Origin: Pseudomonas caricapapayae
Lineage (GTDB): Bacteria > Pseudomonadota > Gammaproteobacteria > Pseudomonadales > Pseudomonadaceae
NCBI RefSeq assembly: GCF_001400735.1
Contig: NZ_LJPW01000003.1
Coordinates: 1-64,000, forward strand
DNA length: 64,000 nucleotides
Direction: 5' to 3'
The notes under the pieces were generated by a model, which was given only the letters and a program-made list of their open reading frames with translations, was not told the DNA's origin and did no database searches. Every line of letters starts with the position of its first letter. Within the stretch, counting starts at the first letter, position 1. Positions 46,461-55,582 of this stretch are shown piece after piece. The translations under genes were made by a program, and so were the position numbers.

Positions 46461-47654
46461 TCAGACAACCGGTTCATCGAGAACATTATTAAAAGCTGTC
46501 AGCAGATCGAACGCCTGGACCTGAATCTCTTTCCAGTTGCTCATGAGTGTTTGAAAGCGGGAAACAAAACTCACCAGGTACAAAGCGTTATTGGTATTTT
46601 TGATGCGATCGTAAGACGAGTCGACCAGTTCTTCCAGCAACACCCACAGGCTTTCTATATTGCTGACACCGCTGGCAGCACCCGACACTCTGGCTTTCAA
46701 ATCCTGGAGGCTGGTTTCGAACGCCAGCAAATCGCTCAACAGCGCATTGAATTGTTTTATCTTCTGCTCTATCTGACGTTTCTCCCCGATCAAATGATCT
46801 TTTTCAGCGAGTGCCATCGACGCTTTGGGACCAAAAATAGACAGGGAAACAGCCCCGCCTACAGGTCCCCACCAGAAACCGATCCACTTGTATTCGGAAT
46901 ACTCTTCGTATTCGGCGAGCTTCTGATTGATGCGTCTGTTGAGTTGATCAACGTCGGCGACGAGCCGGGCAATCTCCTCGTCACCGCTGACAGAGCCGGC
47001 GAGCCTTATTTTCAGCGCCACGCCAGGCGCTATATTTTCCTGAAGGCGACGCTTGAAGTCGGTCACCCCGACTCTGGTGCGCGTAGTGCTAGCGCTGTGC
47101 TCCTTGATGTACACCTTGAGTTCATCGACCAGTGACAGCAGCCCAGGCAGCTTTCTGCTGTCCTGGTCCATCAGTGCGACCGGCGGCATCTCATCGATCT
47201 GTGACGGGGACAAGTCACCCACTTGCAGGGTCTGGTAGGACTCAAGGCCCTTGATGAAATCCACAACATTTGTTGCGATAGTAATCAGGTTGCCCGAAAA
47301 GACATACAGGTCGCTACCGACCTTCTGCATCGCGGTTTCCACCTCCGACCAGCTTCTTGCATGAGCCTGAATAGCAACGTACAACTCGGCAATCGCTGCT
47401 GCTCCAAGGCCGGGAATGCCGTTATCCTGCCCTCCTGTCAACTGACTGACTTCTTCCAGTGTGGTGGGCAGTTCCAGACCCGTATTGACATAGCGCCTGA
47501 TACGGCGAACATCATCATTGGTAATCAAGCCCGGTGCACGTACAACATCTGCTCCCTGACGGGTCAGGGCATCCATTAAATCCTTGCTGACACGGCTGAC
47601 ATCCTCAACGGTATGCTCTTTGCCATCTGTAAGTTGTAACGCGGTCGTTGCCAT
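46461..47654 (-). CDS. xaxA: Xenorhabdolysin-type binary toxin, subunit A (XaxA-like)
   Basis: 397 aa, helical, with an N-terminal motif LITNDDVRRIRRYVNTGLEL that recurs in this family, long coiled coils (about 110-230 and 255-320) and a hydrophobic hairpin KWIGFWWGPVGGAVSLSIFG near residues 250-270 that could be the membrane-insertion element. No signal peptide, so release would need lysis or a dedicated route. AAGGAAG precedes ATG 47654. The two genes form a transcription unit on the minus strand bounded by a terminator at 47878-47908. Confidence 0.75.
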   Translation of the reverse strand: MATTALQLTDGKEHTVEDVSRVSKDLMDALTRQGADVVRAPGLITNDDVRRIRRYVNTGLELPTTLEEVSQLTGGQDNGIPGLGAAAIAELYVAIQAHARSWSEVETAMQKVGSDLYVFSGNLITIATNVVDFIKGLESYQTLQVGDLSPSQIDEMPPVALMDQDSRKLPGLLSLVDELKVYIKEHSASTTRTRVGVTDFKRRLQENIAPGVALKIRLAGSVSGDEEIARLVADVDQLNRRINQKLAEYEEYSEYKWIGFWWGPVGGAVSLSIFGPKASMALAEKDHLIGEKRQIEQKIKQFNALLSDLLAFETSLQDLKARVSGAASGVSNIESLWVLLEELVDSSYDRIKNTNNALYLVSFVSRFQTLMSNWKEIQVQAFDLLTAFNNVLDEPVV

Positions 47655-47877
47655 GATTAACTTCCTTATTATCGGGTTCCTGCAGTACGAACGTTATAAA
47701 CGGGCGCTTCAGGAGCCCTGAAAATTAACAGAGGGTATCGACTTTAAACAGCGAGTAGAGCGGACGGTGCCCGTAGGAATAAACGGCACACAATGACATC
47801 CCGGAGGAGAACGTTAACAGCAGCATTACTGCTTGCTGCACGCTTCAATACCGGGAGATTTATATAAATATTCGGGA

Positions 47878-47908
47878 CAAAAAAAACCCACTTTCGTGGG
47901 CTTTTTTT
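47878..47908. terminator. Bidirectional terminator between ornithine decarboxylase and xaxA
   Basis: CCCAC-TTTC-GTGGG flanked by a run of A on the left and CTTTTTTT on the right. On the minus strand it is a Rho-independent terminator for the decarboxylase gene. The rest of the gap (47655-47877) should contain the xaxA promoter; no convincing -35/-10 pair was picked out. Confidence 0.85.
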
Positions 47909-47920
47909 GACTCAGGAATT

Positions 47921-49084
47921 TTACAGGTAGAACGACTTCAGCGGTGGGAAGCCGTTGAATTCCACTGCGCTGTAGCTGGTGGTGTAGGCACCGGTCGACA
48001 ACCAGTACATGCGGTCACCGATGGCCAGATTGAGTGGCAGACCGTACTTGTAGTTTTCGTACATGATGTCGGCGCTGTCGCAGGTCGGGCCGGCAATGAC
48101 CACTTCTTCCATTTCGCCCTTTTTCTCTGTCCAGATCGGAAACTTGATGGCTTCGTCCATGGTTTCGATCAGACCGGAGAACTTGCCCACGTCGGTGTAG
48201 ACCCAGCGCTCGACCGCCGTGCGCGACTTGCGCGCGACCAGCACGACTTCACTGACCAGAATACCGGCGTTGGAGATCAGCGAGCGGCCCGGCTCCAGAA
48301 TGATTTCCGGCAGGTCATCACCGAAGTCTTCCTTCAGGAAGCGGATAATCTCTTCGGCATAGGTTTCCAGGCTGTTGGTACGGGTGATGTAGTTGGCCGG
48401 GAAGCCGCCACCCATATTGATGAGCTTGAGAACGATGCCGTCTTCTTCCTTGAGACGCTCGAAGATCACTTTGACCTTGGCGATGGCAGCGTCCCAGACA
48501 CTGATGTCGCGCTGCTGCGAACCCACGTGGAACGAGATGCCGTAAGGCACCAGGCCCAGATCGCGGGCAAGGATCAGCAGGTCCATTGCCATATCGGTCT
48601 GGCAGCCGAATTTGCGCGACAGTGGCCAGTCGGCAGTGGTCGACCCTTCGGTCAGAATGCGCACATAGACTTTGGCACCCGGTGCGGCCTTGGCAATGTT
48701 GCGCAAGTCGGCTTCGGAATCGGTTGCAAACAGACGCACGCCCTTCTCGTAGAAGTAGCGGATGTCTTTGGACTTCTTGATGGTGTTGCCGTAACTGATG
48801 CGCTCAGGGCCAACGCCGCAGCCCATGACCTTGTCCAGCTCGTAGATCGACGCGATGTCGAAGCTCGAACCCTTTTCCTTGAGCAGATTGATGACTTCAA
48901 CGGCAGGGTTGGCCTTGACCGCGTAGTAGACCTTGGCAAATTCGAAGCCCGCACGCAGGTCGTCATATGCCTTGCTGATGATGTCAGTATCAATGACCAC
49001 GAACGGGGTTTCTTGCTTGTCAGCGAAGGCCTTCATTTTCTTGAAGGTTTCGGCTGAGTAGTAGTCTTCGACATTGATCGGCAT
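47921..49084 (-). CDS. speC: PLP-dependent ornithine/lysine decarboxylase (alanine-racemase fold)
   Basis: 387 aa fold-type III decarboxylase making putrescine (or cadaverine). The PLP lysine is in KVYYAVKANPAVEVI, the glycine loop is NMGGGFPANY, the phosphate-binding EPGR is in EIILEPGRSLI, and the C-terminal active-site segment is VVIAGPTCDSADIMYE. The length is that of the short eukaryote-like ODC group used in Pseudomonas, not the large E. coli type. It has a long leader of about 195 nt with a terminator-like hairpin. Confidence 0.9.
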   Translation of the reverse strand: MPINVEDYYSAETFKKMKAFADKQETPFVVIDTDIISKAYDDLRAGFEFAKVYYAVKANPAVEVINLLKEKGSSFDIASIYELDKVMGCGVGPERISYGNTIKKSKDIRYFYEKGVRLFATDSEADLRNIAKAAPGAKVYVRILTEGSTTADWPLSRKFGCQTDMAMDLLILARDLGLVPYGISFHVGSQQRDISVWDAAIAKVKVIFERLKEEDGIVLKLINMGGGFPANYITRTNSLETYAEEIIRFLKEDFGDDLPEIILEPGRSLISNAGILVSEVVLVARKSRTAVERWVYTDVGKFSGLIETMDEAIKFPIWTEKKGEMEEVVIAGPTCDSADIMYENYKYGLPLNLAIGDRMYWLSTGAYTTSYSAVEFNGFPPLKSFYL

Positions 49085-49191
49085 GCTGCTGGAACTCCTA
49101 TTGGCAAACGGTATTGGTCAATGGGTACAAATGAACGCCCTCCGTATCCCCACTTTGGTTCGCCTACTTCCCAAGGCATGTCGCCGAAAGC

Positions 49192-49216
49192 AAAAAGGCC
49201 CTGAAGGGGCTGCCTT
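49192..49216 (-). terminator. Terminator-like hairpin in the ornithine decarboxylase leader
   Basis: On the minus strand AAGG(CA)GCCC-CTTCA-GGGCCTT is followed by TTT-G, giving a U5 stretch. It sits about 108 bases before the start codon and downstream of the predicted promoter, with no other gene ahead of it that it could end. It may be an attenuator. Confidence 0.5.
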
Positions 49217-49286
49217 CCTGGCCTTGCTGTCTCGTCGTCAGTACTTGAGCCGGATGGATCGTTTCCAGCATGGACGTTCGGCGCGA

Positions 49287-49315
49287 ACTTTAGGACCTGA
49301 GGGGCCGGATATCAA
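49287..49315 (-). promoter_or_regulatory. Candidate promoter of the ornithine decarboxylase gene
   Basis: TTGATA (49315-49310) and TAAAGT (49292-49287) on the minus strand are 17 bases apart; transcription would start near 49280, upstream of the leader hairpin. Confidence 0.45.
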
Positions 49316-49576
49316 CAAAAAATGTCGCGTTTTTGCACAGGGCTCTTGAGTTGCCTTCCCAAGGACCTGTTTAACCGACCTGCATGACAGGCAGATGTTC
49401 CCCACAGGGTAATAAGCGACTGAAAGGGGCTGGCCAATCCGGCAGCTTTGAGACAGGAAGATCAACCCTGAACTTTGGCAGGAGAGCGGCTGAAAACGGT
49501 GATCAAATAACTGTGGCTACGCACTATCTGAAGCGCGGCCTGCACGGAAGGATCAAAAGAGGGGTTGCGGATATCC

Positions 49577-49586
49577 GGGGGGGGGG
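49577..49586. repeat. Homopolymer G10 tract
   Basis: Ten consecutive G residues in the 594-base gap (49085-49678) between ornithine decarboxylase and opuCA. Apart from the promoter, two hairpins and this tract, nothing gene-like is supported in the gap. Confidence 0.9.
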
Positions 49587-49627
49587 TCGAGCCAGATGCA
49601 TGATCTGTTTACGGTGAAACGGCATGT

Positions 49628-49669
49628 AAAACACGATCAGCCCGATGCCGCTGCGGCACCAGGCTGATC
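49628..49669 (-). terminator. Terminator of the opuC operon
   Basis: On the minus strand GATCAGCC pairs with GGCTGATC, with an inner GCCG/CGGC stem, and GTGTTTTAC follows, starting ten bases after the opuCA stop. Confidence 0.75.
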
Positions 49670-49678
49670 TTGCCAGGC

Positions 49679-50845
49679 TTATGCCTGTGCTTCGGCTGCA
49701 ACGTCCGCTGGCGAGACAATACTGGTCTTCATCCCGCGCGAGCGACCCGAGCTCAGATAAGCCGCAATGGACTCTTGCGTCACTTCACCCAGGAACACAT
49801 TTTCGGCATCCAGTACCGGCAGCCACGAGCGGTTGAACTCGTACATGCGCGACAGCAGGATGCGCAAGTGCTCGTCGTACGCTGCCGTGCCGTTGAACTC
49901 GCGCAGGAACTGGGCGCATGTGCCCTGCTGACGGTGCAGGTCACGACGACGCACATAGCCCATCGCCTTGTTCTCGCTGTCGGTAACGACGATGTAGCGA
50001 CGGTCGTTTTCGTCCATCACGTCCAACGCATCGGCGACCGGGGTTTCCGGGCTGACCGACGGCGCGTTGTCGGCAGCATCCTCGGCCTTGACCAGCAGCA
50101 GGCGTTTGAGCGTGCTGTCCTGGCCAACGAAGCTGCTGACGAAGTCGTCCGCCGGGTGCGCCAGCAAGGTGTCCGGATGATCGATCTGCAGCAGCTTGCC
50201 GCCACGGAAAATCGCAATCTTGTCGCCCAGCTTGATGGCTTCGTCGATGTCGTGGCTGACCATGATCACGGTCTTGTTCAGCGCCCGCTGCATTTCGAAG
50301 AACTCGTTCTGGATCATCTCGCGGTTGATCGGGTCGACTGCACCGAACGGCTCGTCCATCAGCAGCAACGGCGCGTCAGCCGCAAGGGCGCGGATCACAC
50401 CGATTCGCTGTTGCTGACCACCGGACAGTTCACGCGGGTAGCGATGCAGGTACTGCTTGGGCTCCAGTTTGATCATGCTCATCAGTTCGCGGGCACGGTC
50501 ATGGCAGCGCTGTTTGTCCCAGCCAAGCAGCTTGGGCACGACCACAATGTTTTCTTCGATGGTCATGTTCGGGAACAGACCAATCTGCTGAATCACATAA
50601 CCGATGTTGCGACGCAGGGTCACTTCGTCCAGATCAGTGGTGTCTTCGCCGTTGATCAGCACCTTGCCGGAGGTCGGCATGATCAGGCGATTGATCATTT
50701 TCAGCGTGGTGCTCTTGCCGCAGCCCGACGGGCCGAGGAAGACGCAGATCTCGCCTTCATTGACCGTGAGACTGACCGAATCGACAGCCTTCACTTCTTT
50801 GCCGTTGCTCTGGAAAGTCTTGGAGAGGTTCTGGAGTTCGATCAT
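49679..50845 (-). CDS. opuCA: Osmoprotectant ABC transporter ATPase OpuCA
   Basis: 388 aa. ATPase domain with Walker A GPSGCGKST, Q-loop YVIQQIGLFPNM, signature LSGGQQQRIGV and Walker B LLLMDEPFGAVD. The C-terminal third carries a CBS pair (about 250-370; DALDVMDENDRRYIVVTDSE and RSWLPVLDAENVFLGEVTQE) that in homologues senses ionic strength. ATG 50845 overlaps the stop of opuCB (ATGA). It powers uptake of glycine betaine, choline and carnitine-like osmoprotectants. Confidence 0.93.
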   Translation of the reverse strand: MIELQNLSKTFQSNGKEVKAVDSVSLTVNEGEICVFLGPSGCGKSTTLKMINRLIMPTSGKVLINGEDTTDLDEVTLRRNIGYVIQQIGLFPNMTIEENIVVVPKLLGWDKQRCHDRARELMSMIKLEPKQYLHRYPRELSGGQQQRIGVIRALAADAPLLLMDEPFGAVDPINREMIQNEFFEMQRALNKTVIMVSHDIDEAIKLGDKIAIFRGGKLLQIDHPDTLLAHPADDFVSSFVGQDSTLKRLLLVKAEDAADNAPSVSPETPVADALDVMDENDRRYIVVTDSENKAMGYVRRRDLHRQQGTCAQFLREFNGTAAYDEHLRILLSRMYEFNRSWLPVLDAENVFLGEVTQESIAAYLSSGRSRGMKTSIVSPADVAAEAQA

Positions 50846-51495
50846 TTCAGTAATCCTTTTGGAGTCAGCGTACGTTGCAGCCATTGCAGGAGAAGGTCGG
50901 CGATGATGGCCAGAATACTGACCAGTAGCGCGCCGACGATCAGCATCGACATATCGCTGCGGCTGATTGAAGCAAGAATGAGTACACCCAGACCACCGGC
51001 ACCGATGGTCGCGGCGATGGTCATGACACCGATATTCATCACCACGGCGGTGCGCACACCGGCGAGGATCACGGGCACCGCGATGGGCAGTTCAACCATG
51101 CGCAGGCGCTGGCCGAAGGTCATGCCGATGCCCTTGGCGGCTTCGCGAATGCCCGGCTCGACGCCGGTCAGCGCCAGGTAGGTATTGCGCATGATCGGCA
51201 GCAGCGAATAGAGGAACACCGCTGTGATGGCCGGCATCGGGCCAAGGCCCTGACCAAATTTGGAGTAGAACGGCAACAACAGGCCGAACAGCGCAATGGA
51301 CGGCACGGTCAACAACACCGTGGCGCTGGCTTGCAATGGGCCAGCCAGTGCCGGGAAACGCGTCATCAGGACGCCCAACGGCACGCCGACAAGAATCGCC
51401 AGGGTCACGGCAATGCCGACCAGCGTGATGTGCTGCCAGGTCAGTTGCACGACCTGAGCCCAGTCCAGATGGGAGAAGGCGCTCAAGAAACTCAT
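50842..51495 (-). CDS. opuCB: Osmoprotectant ABC transporter permease OpuCB
   Basis: 217 aa with about five helices and the OpuC/ProW permease motif AAKGIGMTFGQRLRMVELPI. AAGGAGACGAT precedes ATG 51495. It is one of two permeases, the other (OpuCD) being encoded upstream of the binding protein. Confidence 0.92.
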   Translation of the reverse strand: MSFLSAFSHLDWAQVVQLTWQHITLVGIAVTLAILVGVPLGVLMTRFPALAGPLQASATVLLTVPSIALFGLLLPFYSKFGQGLGPMPAITAVFLYSLLPIMRNTYLALTGVEPGIREAAKGIGMTFGQRLRMVELPIAVPVILAGVRTAVVMNIGVMTIAATIGAGGLGVLILASISRSDMSMLIVGALLVSILAIIADLLLQWLQRTLTPKGLLK

Positions 51496-51508
51496 ATCGT
51501 CTCCTTCC

Positions 51509-52402
51509 TTAGTTCAATGGATGCTGACGCAGAAAATCTGCGGCAACCGTGGAGGGGCTTTCATGGCCGACGTCGACGCGAGCGTTAAGGTCGATCATGG
51601 TCTGGTTGTCCAGCAGATCAGCCAGCGGCTTGAGCAGCGTGGCGATGTCCGGATGCTTGTCCAGGTACTCCTGACGGATCACCGGCGCCGCGGTGTAGTC
51701 CGGGAAGTAGTGCTTGTCGTCTTCCAGCACCTTCAGCTTGAACGCGTTGAGACGACCGTCGGTGGTGTACACCAGACCGGCAAACACCTGACCGTTACGC
51801 AACGCGGTATAGACCAGCCCGGCGTCCATCTGCCGGGTGTTTTCACGACCGAGATTCATGTCGTAGTGCTTGACCATGCCGATCAGGCCGTCGGAACGGT
51901 TGGCAAACTCGGTGTCCAGCGCTACGACATGACCCTCTTTGGCTTCGTCCTTGAGCACTTTGGTCAGGTCGGTCATGGTATTGACCTGCGGGTACTTGTC
52001 AGCCACTTTTTGCGGCAGTGCCAGCGCGTAGGTGTTGTTGAATTTTGACGGCGCAAGCCAGACCAGACCTTTCTTCGCATCGACTTCTTTAACACGCGCA
52101 TAAGTCTGTGCGCTGTCGAGTTTCTCATCGATGTGGTTATAGGCAACCAGCGACACACCGGTGTATTCCCACAGCAGATCCAGTTGACCGCTTTCCTGTG
52201 CGCTGCGCGCCAGGTTACTGCCGAGACCGCCTGTGATCTGTACGTCGTAGTTCTTGGTCCGCAGGTATTGCGCAGTCAGTTCGGCCAGCATGGTCTGTTC
52301 GGTGAACACCCGTGCGCCGACGCGTAGCAGTGGCTTTTCCGCGGCCTGGGCAAATGCCGGAAGCAACAAGGCAAAGCCTAAAAACAAGCATATTCTTTTC
52401 AT
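51509..52402 (-). CDS. opuCC: Osmoprotectant-binding protein OpuCC
   Basis: 297 aa periplasmic protein. Signal peptide MKRICLFLGFALLLPAFAQA, then the OpuAC-type fold with LRVGARVFTEQTMLAELTAQ and LLWEYTGVSLVAYNHIDEKL, whose aromatic residues match the trimethylammonium cage region. AAGGAATTAAC precedes ATG 52402. In other gammaproteobacteria this family can be lipid-anchored; no lipobox is visible here, so it is soluble. Confidence 0.92.
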   Translation of the reverse strand: MKRICLFLGFALLLPAFAQAAEKPLLRVGARVFTEQTMLAELTAQYLRTKNYDVQITGGLGSNLARSAQESGQLDLLWEYTGVSLVAYNHIDEKLDSAQTYARVKEVDAKKGLVWLAPSKFNNTYALALPQKVADKYPQVNTMTDLTKVLKDEAKEGHVVALDTEFANRSDGLIGMVKHYDMNLGRENTRQMDAGLVYTALRNGQVFAGLVYTTDGRLNAFKLKVLEDDKHYFPDYTAAPVIRQEYLDKHPDIATLLKPLADLLDNQTMIDLNARVDVGHESPSTVAADFLRQHPLN

Positions 52403-52416
52403 GTTAATTCCTTCGC

Positions 52417-53130
52417 TCAACGAGCCAGACCGCGTTCCAGCCAGAGACGGCTGGCCAGTGTCACCAACCCATCGAGCAGCAGCGCAAGCAGAGCGGTACA
52501 CGCCGCACCCAGCACCAGTTGCGGCTGATTGTTCAACGCGATGCCGGGGAAAATCAGGCTGCCGAGGCTGTTGGCACCGATGAGAAACGCCAGCGGCGCC
52601 GTCCCGACATTGATCGCCAGCGCGACACGCACACCACCGACAATGATCGGCACGGCGTTGGGCAACTCGACACGCCACAGCACCTGGCGCGGAGTCATGC
52701 CAATGCCGACGGCAGCTTCCTTGAGTGAACCCTGAACGTTTTTCAAGCCTTCATAGGTGTTACGCACGATAGGCAACAAAGAGGCGAGGAACAGCGCGAA
52801 GATCGCAGGCCCGCTGCCAATCCCGAGAATCCCGAGGGCAATGGCCAGAACGGCGAGAGGAGGAACGGTGTTGCCAATGTTGAATATCTGCATGAAGCGT
52901 TCGGCACGGCCAACCATACTCGGTCGGCTGAGGGCAATGCCCGCAGGAATACCGACCACCAGGGCCGCCAACATTGAAACCAGAACCAGAATCAGGTGGG
53001 CCTGAAGGTAGAACAACAGGTCATCCTGGTATTGCTTGATAGTACTGATGCCGATCCAGTGGATCAGCAGGGCCAGGAGTGCGATCATAACCGCACCTCC
53101 CAATAGCCCCTTGCCATAGCGATTTGCCAC
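52417..53130 (-). CDS. opuCD: Osmoprotectant ABC transporter permease OpuCD
   Basis: 237 aa, first gene of the operon. The ATPase-contact motif is EAAVGIGMTPRQVLWRVELP. The start is GTG 53130, fixed by AAGGAG at seven bases. The gap of 344 bases to prfC must hold the osmotically controlled promoter, but I could not assign its boxes. Confidence 0.9.
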   Translation of the reverse strand: MANRYGKGLLGGAVMIALLALLIHWIGISTIKQYQDDLLFYLQAHLILVLVSMLAALVVGIPAGIALSRPSMVGRAERFMQIFNIGNTVPPLAVLAIALGILGIGSGPAIFALFLASLLPIVRNTYEGLKNVQGSLKEAAVGIGMTPRQVLWRVELPNAVPIIVGGVRVALAINVGTAPLAFLIGANSLGSLIFPGIALNNQPQLVLGAACTALLALLLDGLVTLASRLWLERGLAR

Positions 53131-53431
53131 AGGCGGACTCCTTATTTCAGTCGGCGAACGCGTTGACCTGGACGTCCGGAAAAGACGTCGGCAATAACGT
53201 TCGCGAAGAGCAGCGGGTGGGTCGCCGGTAAGGGTTTAACCTCGGCGAAAACACAAGCCATAAGCGCAGCTTCGTCAAGCCAACATGCTGATGAATCAGC
53301 CCCGTGCGTTGGCTTCGTTGCGAGCCTTGACGGGGGAGTGGACGTCTCCACGACCTGAAAGGTTCCCACACGAGACATTATCTGGCCATCGTTTATTGTC
53401 TGAACGGTTCGGTTATTGCCGCGAGTTGAGC

Positions 53432-53437
53432 TATAAT
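53432..53437 (+). promoter_or_regulatory. -10 box of the prfC promoter
   Basis: A perfect TATAAT 37 bases before the prfC start codon. The -35 region (TTCGGT near 53408) is poor. The rest of gap 53131-53431 shows no further feature I can support. Confidence 0.5.
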
Positions 53438-53474
53438 CTGCGCCCTTTTTCAATCCCGTACCAGGCGATTTCCC

Positions 53475-55058
53475 ATGACCCAACAGGCCGCCGAAGTCGC
53501 GAAACGCCGCACTTTCGCCATCATTTCCCACCCGGATGCGGGTAAAACCACTATCACGGAAAAACTCCTGCTGATGGGCAAGGCCATTTCCGTCGCCGGT
53601 ACGGTCAAGTCGCGCAAGTCCGACCGTCACGCTACATCCGACTGGATGGAAATGGAGAAGCAGCGCGGTATTTCCATCACCACATCCGTGATGCAGTTTC
53701 CGTATCGCGATCACATGATCAACCTGCTCGACACGCCGGGGCACGAAGACTTCTCCGAAGACACCTACCGTACCCTGACGGCTGTCGACTCGGCCTTGAT
53801 GGTCCTCGACGGCGGTAAGGGCGTCGAGCCGCGCACCATTGCGCTGATGGATGTCTGCCGTCTGCGCGACACGCCCATCGTCAGCTTCATCAACAAGCTC
53901 GACCGCGACATCCGCGACCCGATCGAGCTGCTCGATGAAATCGAAGCGGTGCTCAAGATCAAGGCTGCTCCGATCACCTGGCCGATTGGCTGCTACCGGG
54001 ATTTCAAGGGTGTGTATCACCTGGCCGACGACTACATCATTGTCTATACCGCAGGTCACGGCCACGAGCGTACCGAAACCAGAATCATCGAAAAGCTCGA
54101 TTCGGACGAAGCCCGCGCCCACCTGGGCGACGAGTACGATCGTTTCGTCGAGCAACTGGAGCTGGTACAGGGCGCCTGCCACGAGTTCAACCAGCAGGAG
54201 TTCATCGACGGCCAATTGACCCCGGTGTTCTTCGGCACTGCGCTGGGCAACTTCGGCGTCGACCATGTACTCGATGCCGTAGTGAACTGGGCTCCCAAGC
54301 CGCTGGCACGTGTGGCTAACGAGCGGACCGTCGAGCCAGCCGAAGAGAAATTCAGCGGTTTCGTGTTCAAGATCCAGGCGAACATGGACCCCAAGCACCG
54401 CGACCGTATCGCCTTCATGCGGATCTGCTCGGGACGTTACGACAAGGGCATGAAAATGCGCCATGTGCGCCTGGGCAAGGATGTGCGGATCGGCGACGCG
54501 CTGACGTTCTTCTCATCGGAACGCGAGCAACTGGAAGAAGCCTATGCCGGTGACATCATCGGCCTGCACAACCACGGCACCATCCAGATTGGCGATACCT
54601 TCACCGAAGGCGAAGCACTGGGTTTCACCGGTATTCCGCACTTCGCCCCGGAGCTGTTTCGCCGCGTGCGCCTGAAGGATCCGCTCAAATCCAAGCAATT
54701 GCGTCAGGGCCTGCAGCAACTGGCCGAAGAAGGCGCCACACAGGTGTTCTTCCCGCAGCGCAGCAACGACATCATTCTCGGTGCCGTCGGTGTGCTGCAG
54801 TTCGATGTGGTCGCCAGCCGTTTGAAGGAAGAATACAAGGTCGAATGCGCTTACGAGCCGATCACTGTCTGGTCCGCCCGCTGGATCGACTGCGCCGACA
54901 AGAAGAAGCTTGAGGAGTTTGAGAACAAGGCCGTGGAAAACCTGGCAGTAGACGGTGGCGGTCACCTGACCTACCTCGCCCCTACCCGCGTGAACCTGGC
55001 GCTGATGGAAGAACGCTGGCCAGACGTGAAATTCCGCGCCACCCGCGAGCATCATTGA
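53475..55058 (+). CDS. prfC: Peptide chain release factor 3
   Basis: 527 aa translational GTPase that recycles RF1/RF2 from the ribosome. G1 motif [16 protein letters not shown]2 region with [14 protein letters not shown]3 [13 protein letters not shown]4 INKLDRD. Length and ending ([12 protein letters not shown]) match the family. It is divergent from opuC and stands alone. Confidence 0.96.
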   Translation: MTQQAAEVAKRRTFAIISHPDAGKTTITEKLLLMGKAISVAGTVKSRKSDRHATSDWMEMEKQRGISITTSVMQFPYRDHMINLLDTPGHEDFSEDTYRTLTAVDSALMVLDGGKGVEPRTIALMDVCRLRDTPIVSFINKLDRDIRDPIELLDEIEAVLKIKAAPITWPIGCYRDFKGVYHLADDYIIVYTAGHGHERTETRIIEKLDSDEARAHLGDEYDRFVEQLELVQGACHEFNQQEFIDGQLTPVFFGTALGNFGVDHVLDAVVNWAPKPLARVANERTVEPAEEKFSGFVFKIQANMDPKHRDRIAFMRICSGRYDKGMKMRHVRLGKDVRIGDALTFFSSEREQLEEAYAGDIIGLHNHGTIQIGDTFTEGEALGFTGIPHFAPELFRRVRLKDPLKSKQLRQGLQQLAEEGATQVFFPQRSNDIILGAVGVLQFDVVASRLKEEYKVECAYEPITVWSARWIDCADKKKLEEFENKAVENLAVDGGGHLTYLAPTRVNLALMEERWPDVKFRATREHH

Positions 55059-55068
55059 TAATCCAGGC

Positions 55069-55190
55069 TATCGTGCGACGCAGAGCGTCGGGAACGGCAT
55101 TCCCACGCTGGAGCGTGAGGAACGATAATCTCAACGGCGACTATCGTGCGACGCTCTGCGTCGCATGCCGTTCTGGACGCTCTGCGTCCA
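55069..55190. repeat. Dispersed palindromic repeat cluster, copy 3
   Basis: Contains GACGC-AGA-GCGTC, the core GGCATTCCCACGCTGGAGCG followed by TGAGGAACGATAATCTCAAC (identical to copy 2), then GCGACGCTCTGCGTCGC and GGACGC-TCT-GCGTCC. It starts 11 bases behind prfC, where no other terminator is seen. Confidence 0.85.
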
Positions 55191-55235
55191 ATCCTCCCGG
55201 AACATTCACTGACCTGGATCAACCATTCGGCGCAA

Positions 55236-55254
55236 AATGAGAATTAATCTCAAT
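55236..55254. promoter_or_regulatory. Fur box candidate 1
   Basis: AATGAGAATTAATCTCAAT: 5-bp arms TGAGA/TCTCA around ATTAA, resembling Pseudomonas ferric uptake regulator sites. It lies 60-80 bases before the 80-aa gene. Confidence 0.6.
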
Positions 55255-55273
55255 AGTGCCTTGCTATTATCCC

Positions 55274-55292
55274 GATAAGAATTATTCTCATC
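55274..55292. promoter_or_regulatory. Fur box candidate 2
   Basis: GATAAGAATTATTCTCATC: 19-bp palindrome with eight of nine base pairs matched, and 13 of 19 positions equal to the GATAATGATAATCATTATC consensus. It lies 22 bases before the start codon, so bound Fur would block transcription or elongation. Confidence 0.7.
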
Positions 55293-55314
55293 TTACTTGG
55301 ACAGGAGATGAGAC

Positions 55315-55557
55315 ATGACCTATTTGATCGATGCATGGCTGGACCGGCCCCACCCTTACCTGAGAATTCTCCATCGCGAGACAGGCGAAGTGTGTGCGGT
55401 TCTGGAGGAGGAAGCACTGGAGGAGTTACGCGATCAGGGCGATCTGGACGTGTGCAGCCTGAGCTCAAGCGAGCCACTGGTGCTCAAGGAGCTGGTGAGA
55501 AACCTGTTTCTGTTCTGCTATGCACGGGCGTTGCGCCCGATGGGTGAGTTGCACTGA
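55315..55557 (+). CDS. Small acidic protein, 80 aa, probably iron-regulated
   Basis: MTYLIDAWLDRPHPYLRILH, then an acidic helix VLEEEALEELRDQGDLD and ELVRNLFLFCYARALRPMGE. AGGAG seven bases before ATG 55315 fixes the start. Two Fur-box-like sites precede it and a perfect terminator follows, so it is a monocistronic, iron-controlled gene by prediction. No enzymatic motif; Cys and His are few. It looks like a conserved Pseudomonas protein of unknown function. Confidence 0.75.
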   Translation: MTYLIDAWLDRPHPYLRILHRETGEVCAVLEEEALEELRDQGDLDVCSLSSSEPLVLKELVRNLFLFCYARALRPMGELH

Positions 55558-55582
55558 GCATGAAGCGTCAGCACAACCCCGC

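Noticed and set aside
49164..49271. 35-codon leader peptide gene before ornithine decarboxylase
   Set aside because: No ribosome-binding site, and the start would lie only about nine bases from the predicted transcription start; kept only as a note within a finding.
49670..54464. Long antisense frames over opuCA (plus strand) and prfC (minus strand)
   Set aside because: Shadows of well-identified genes with low-complexity translation and no start signals.
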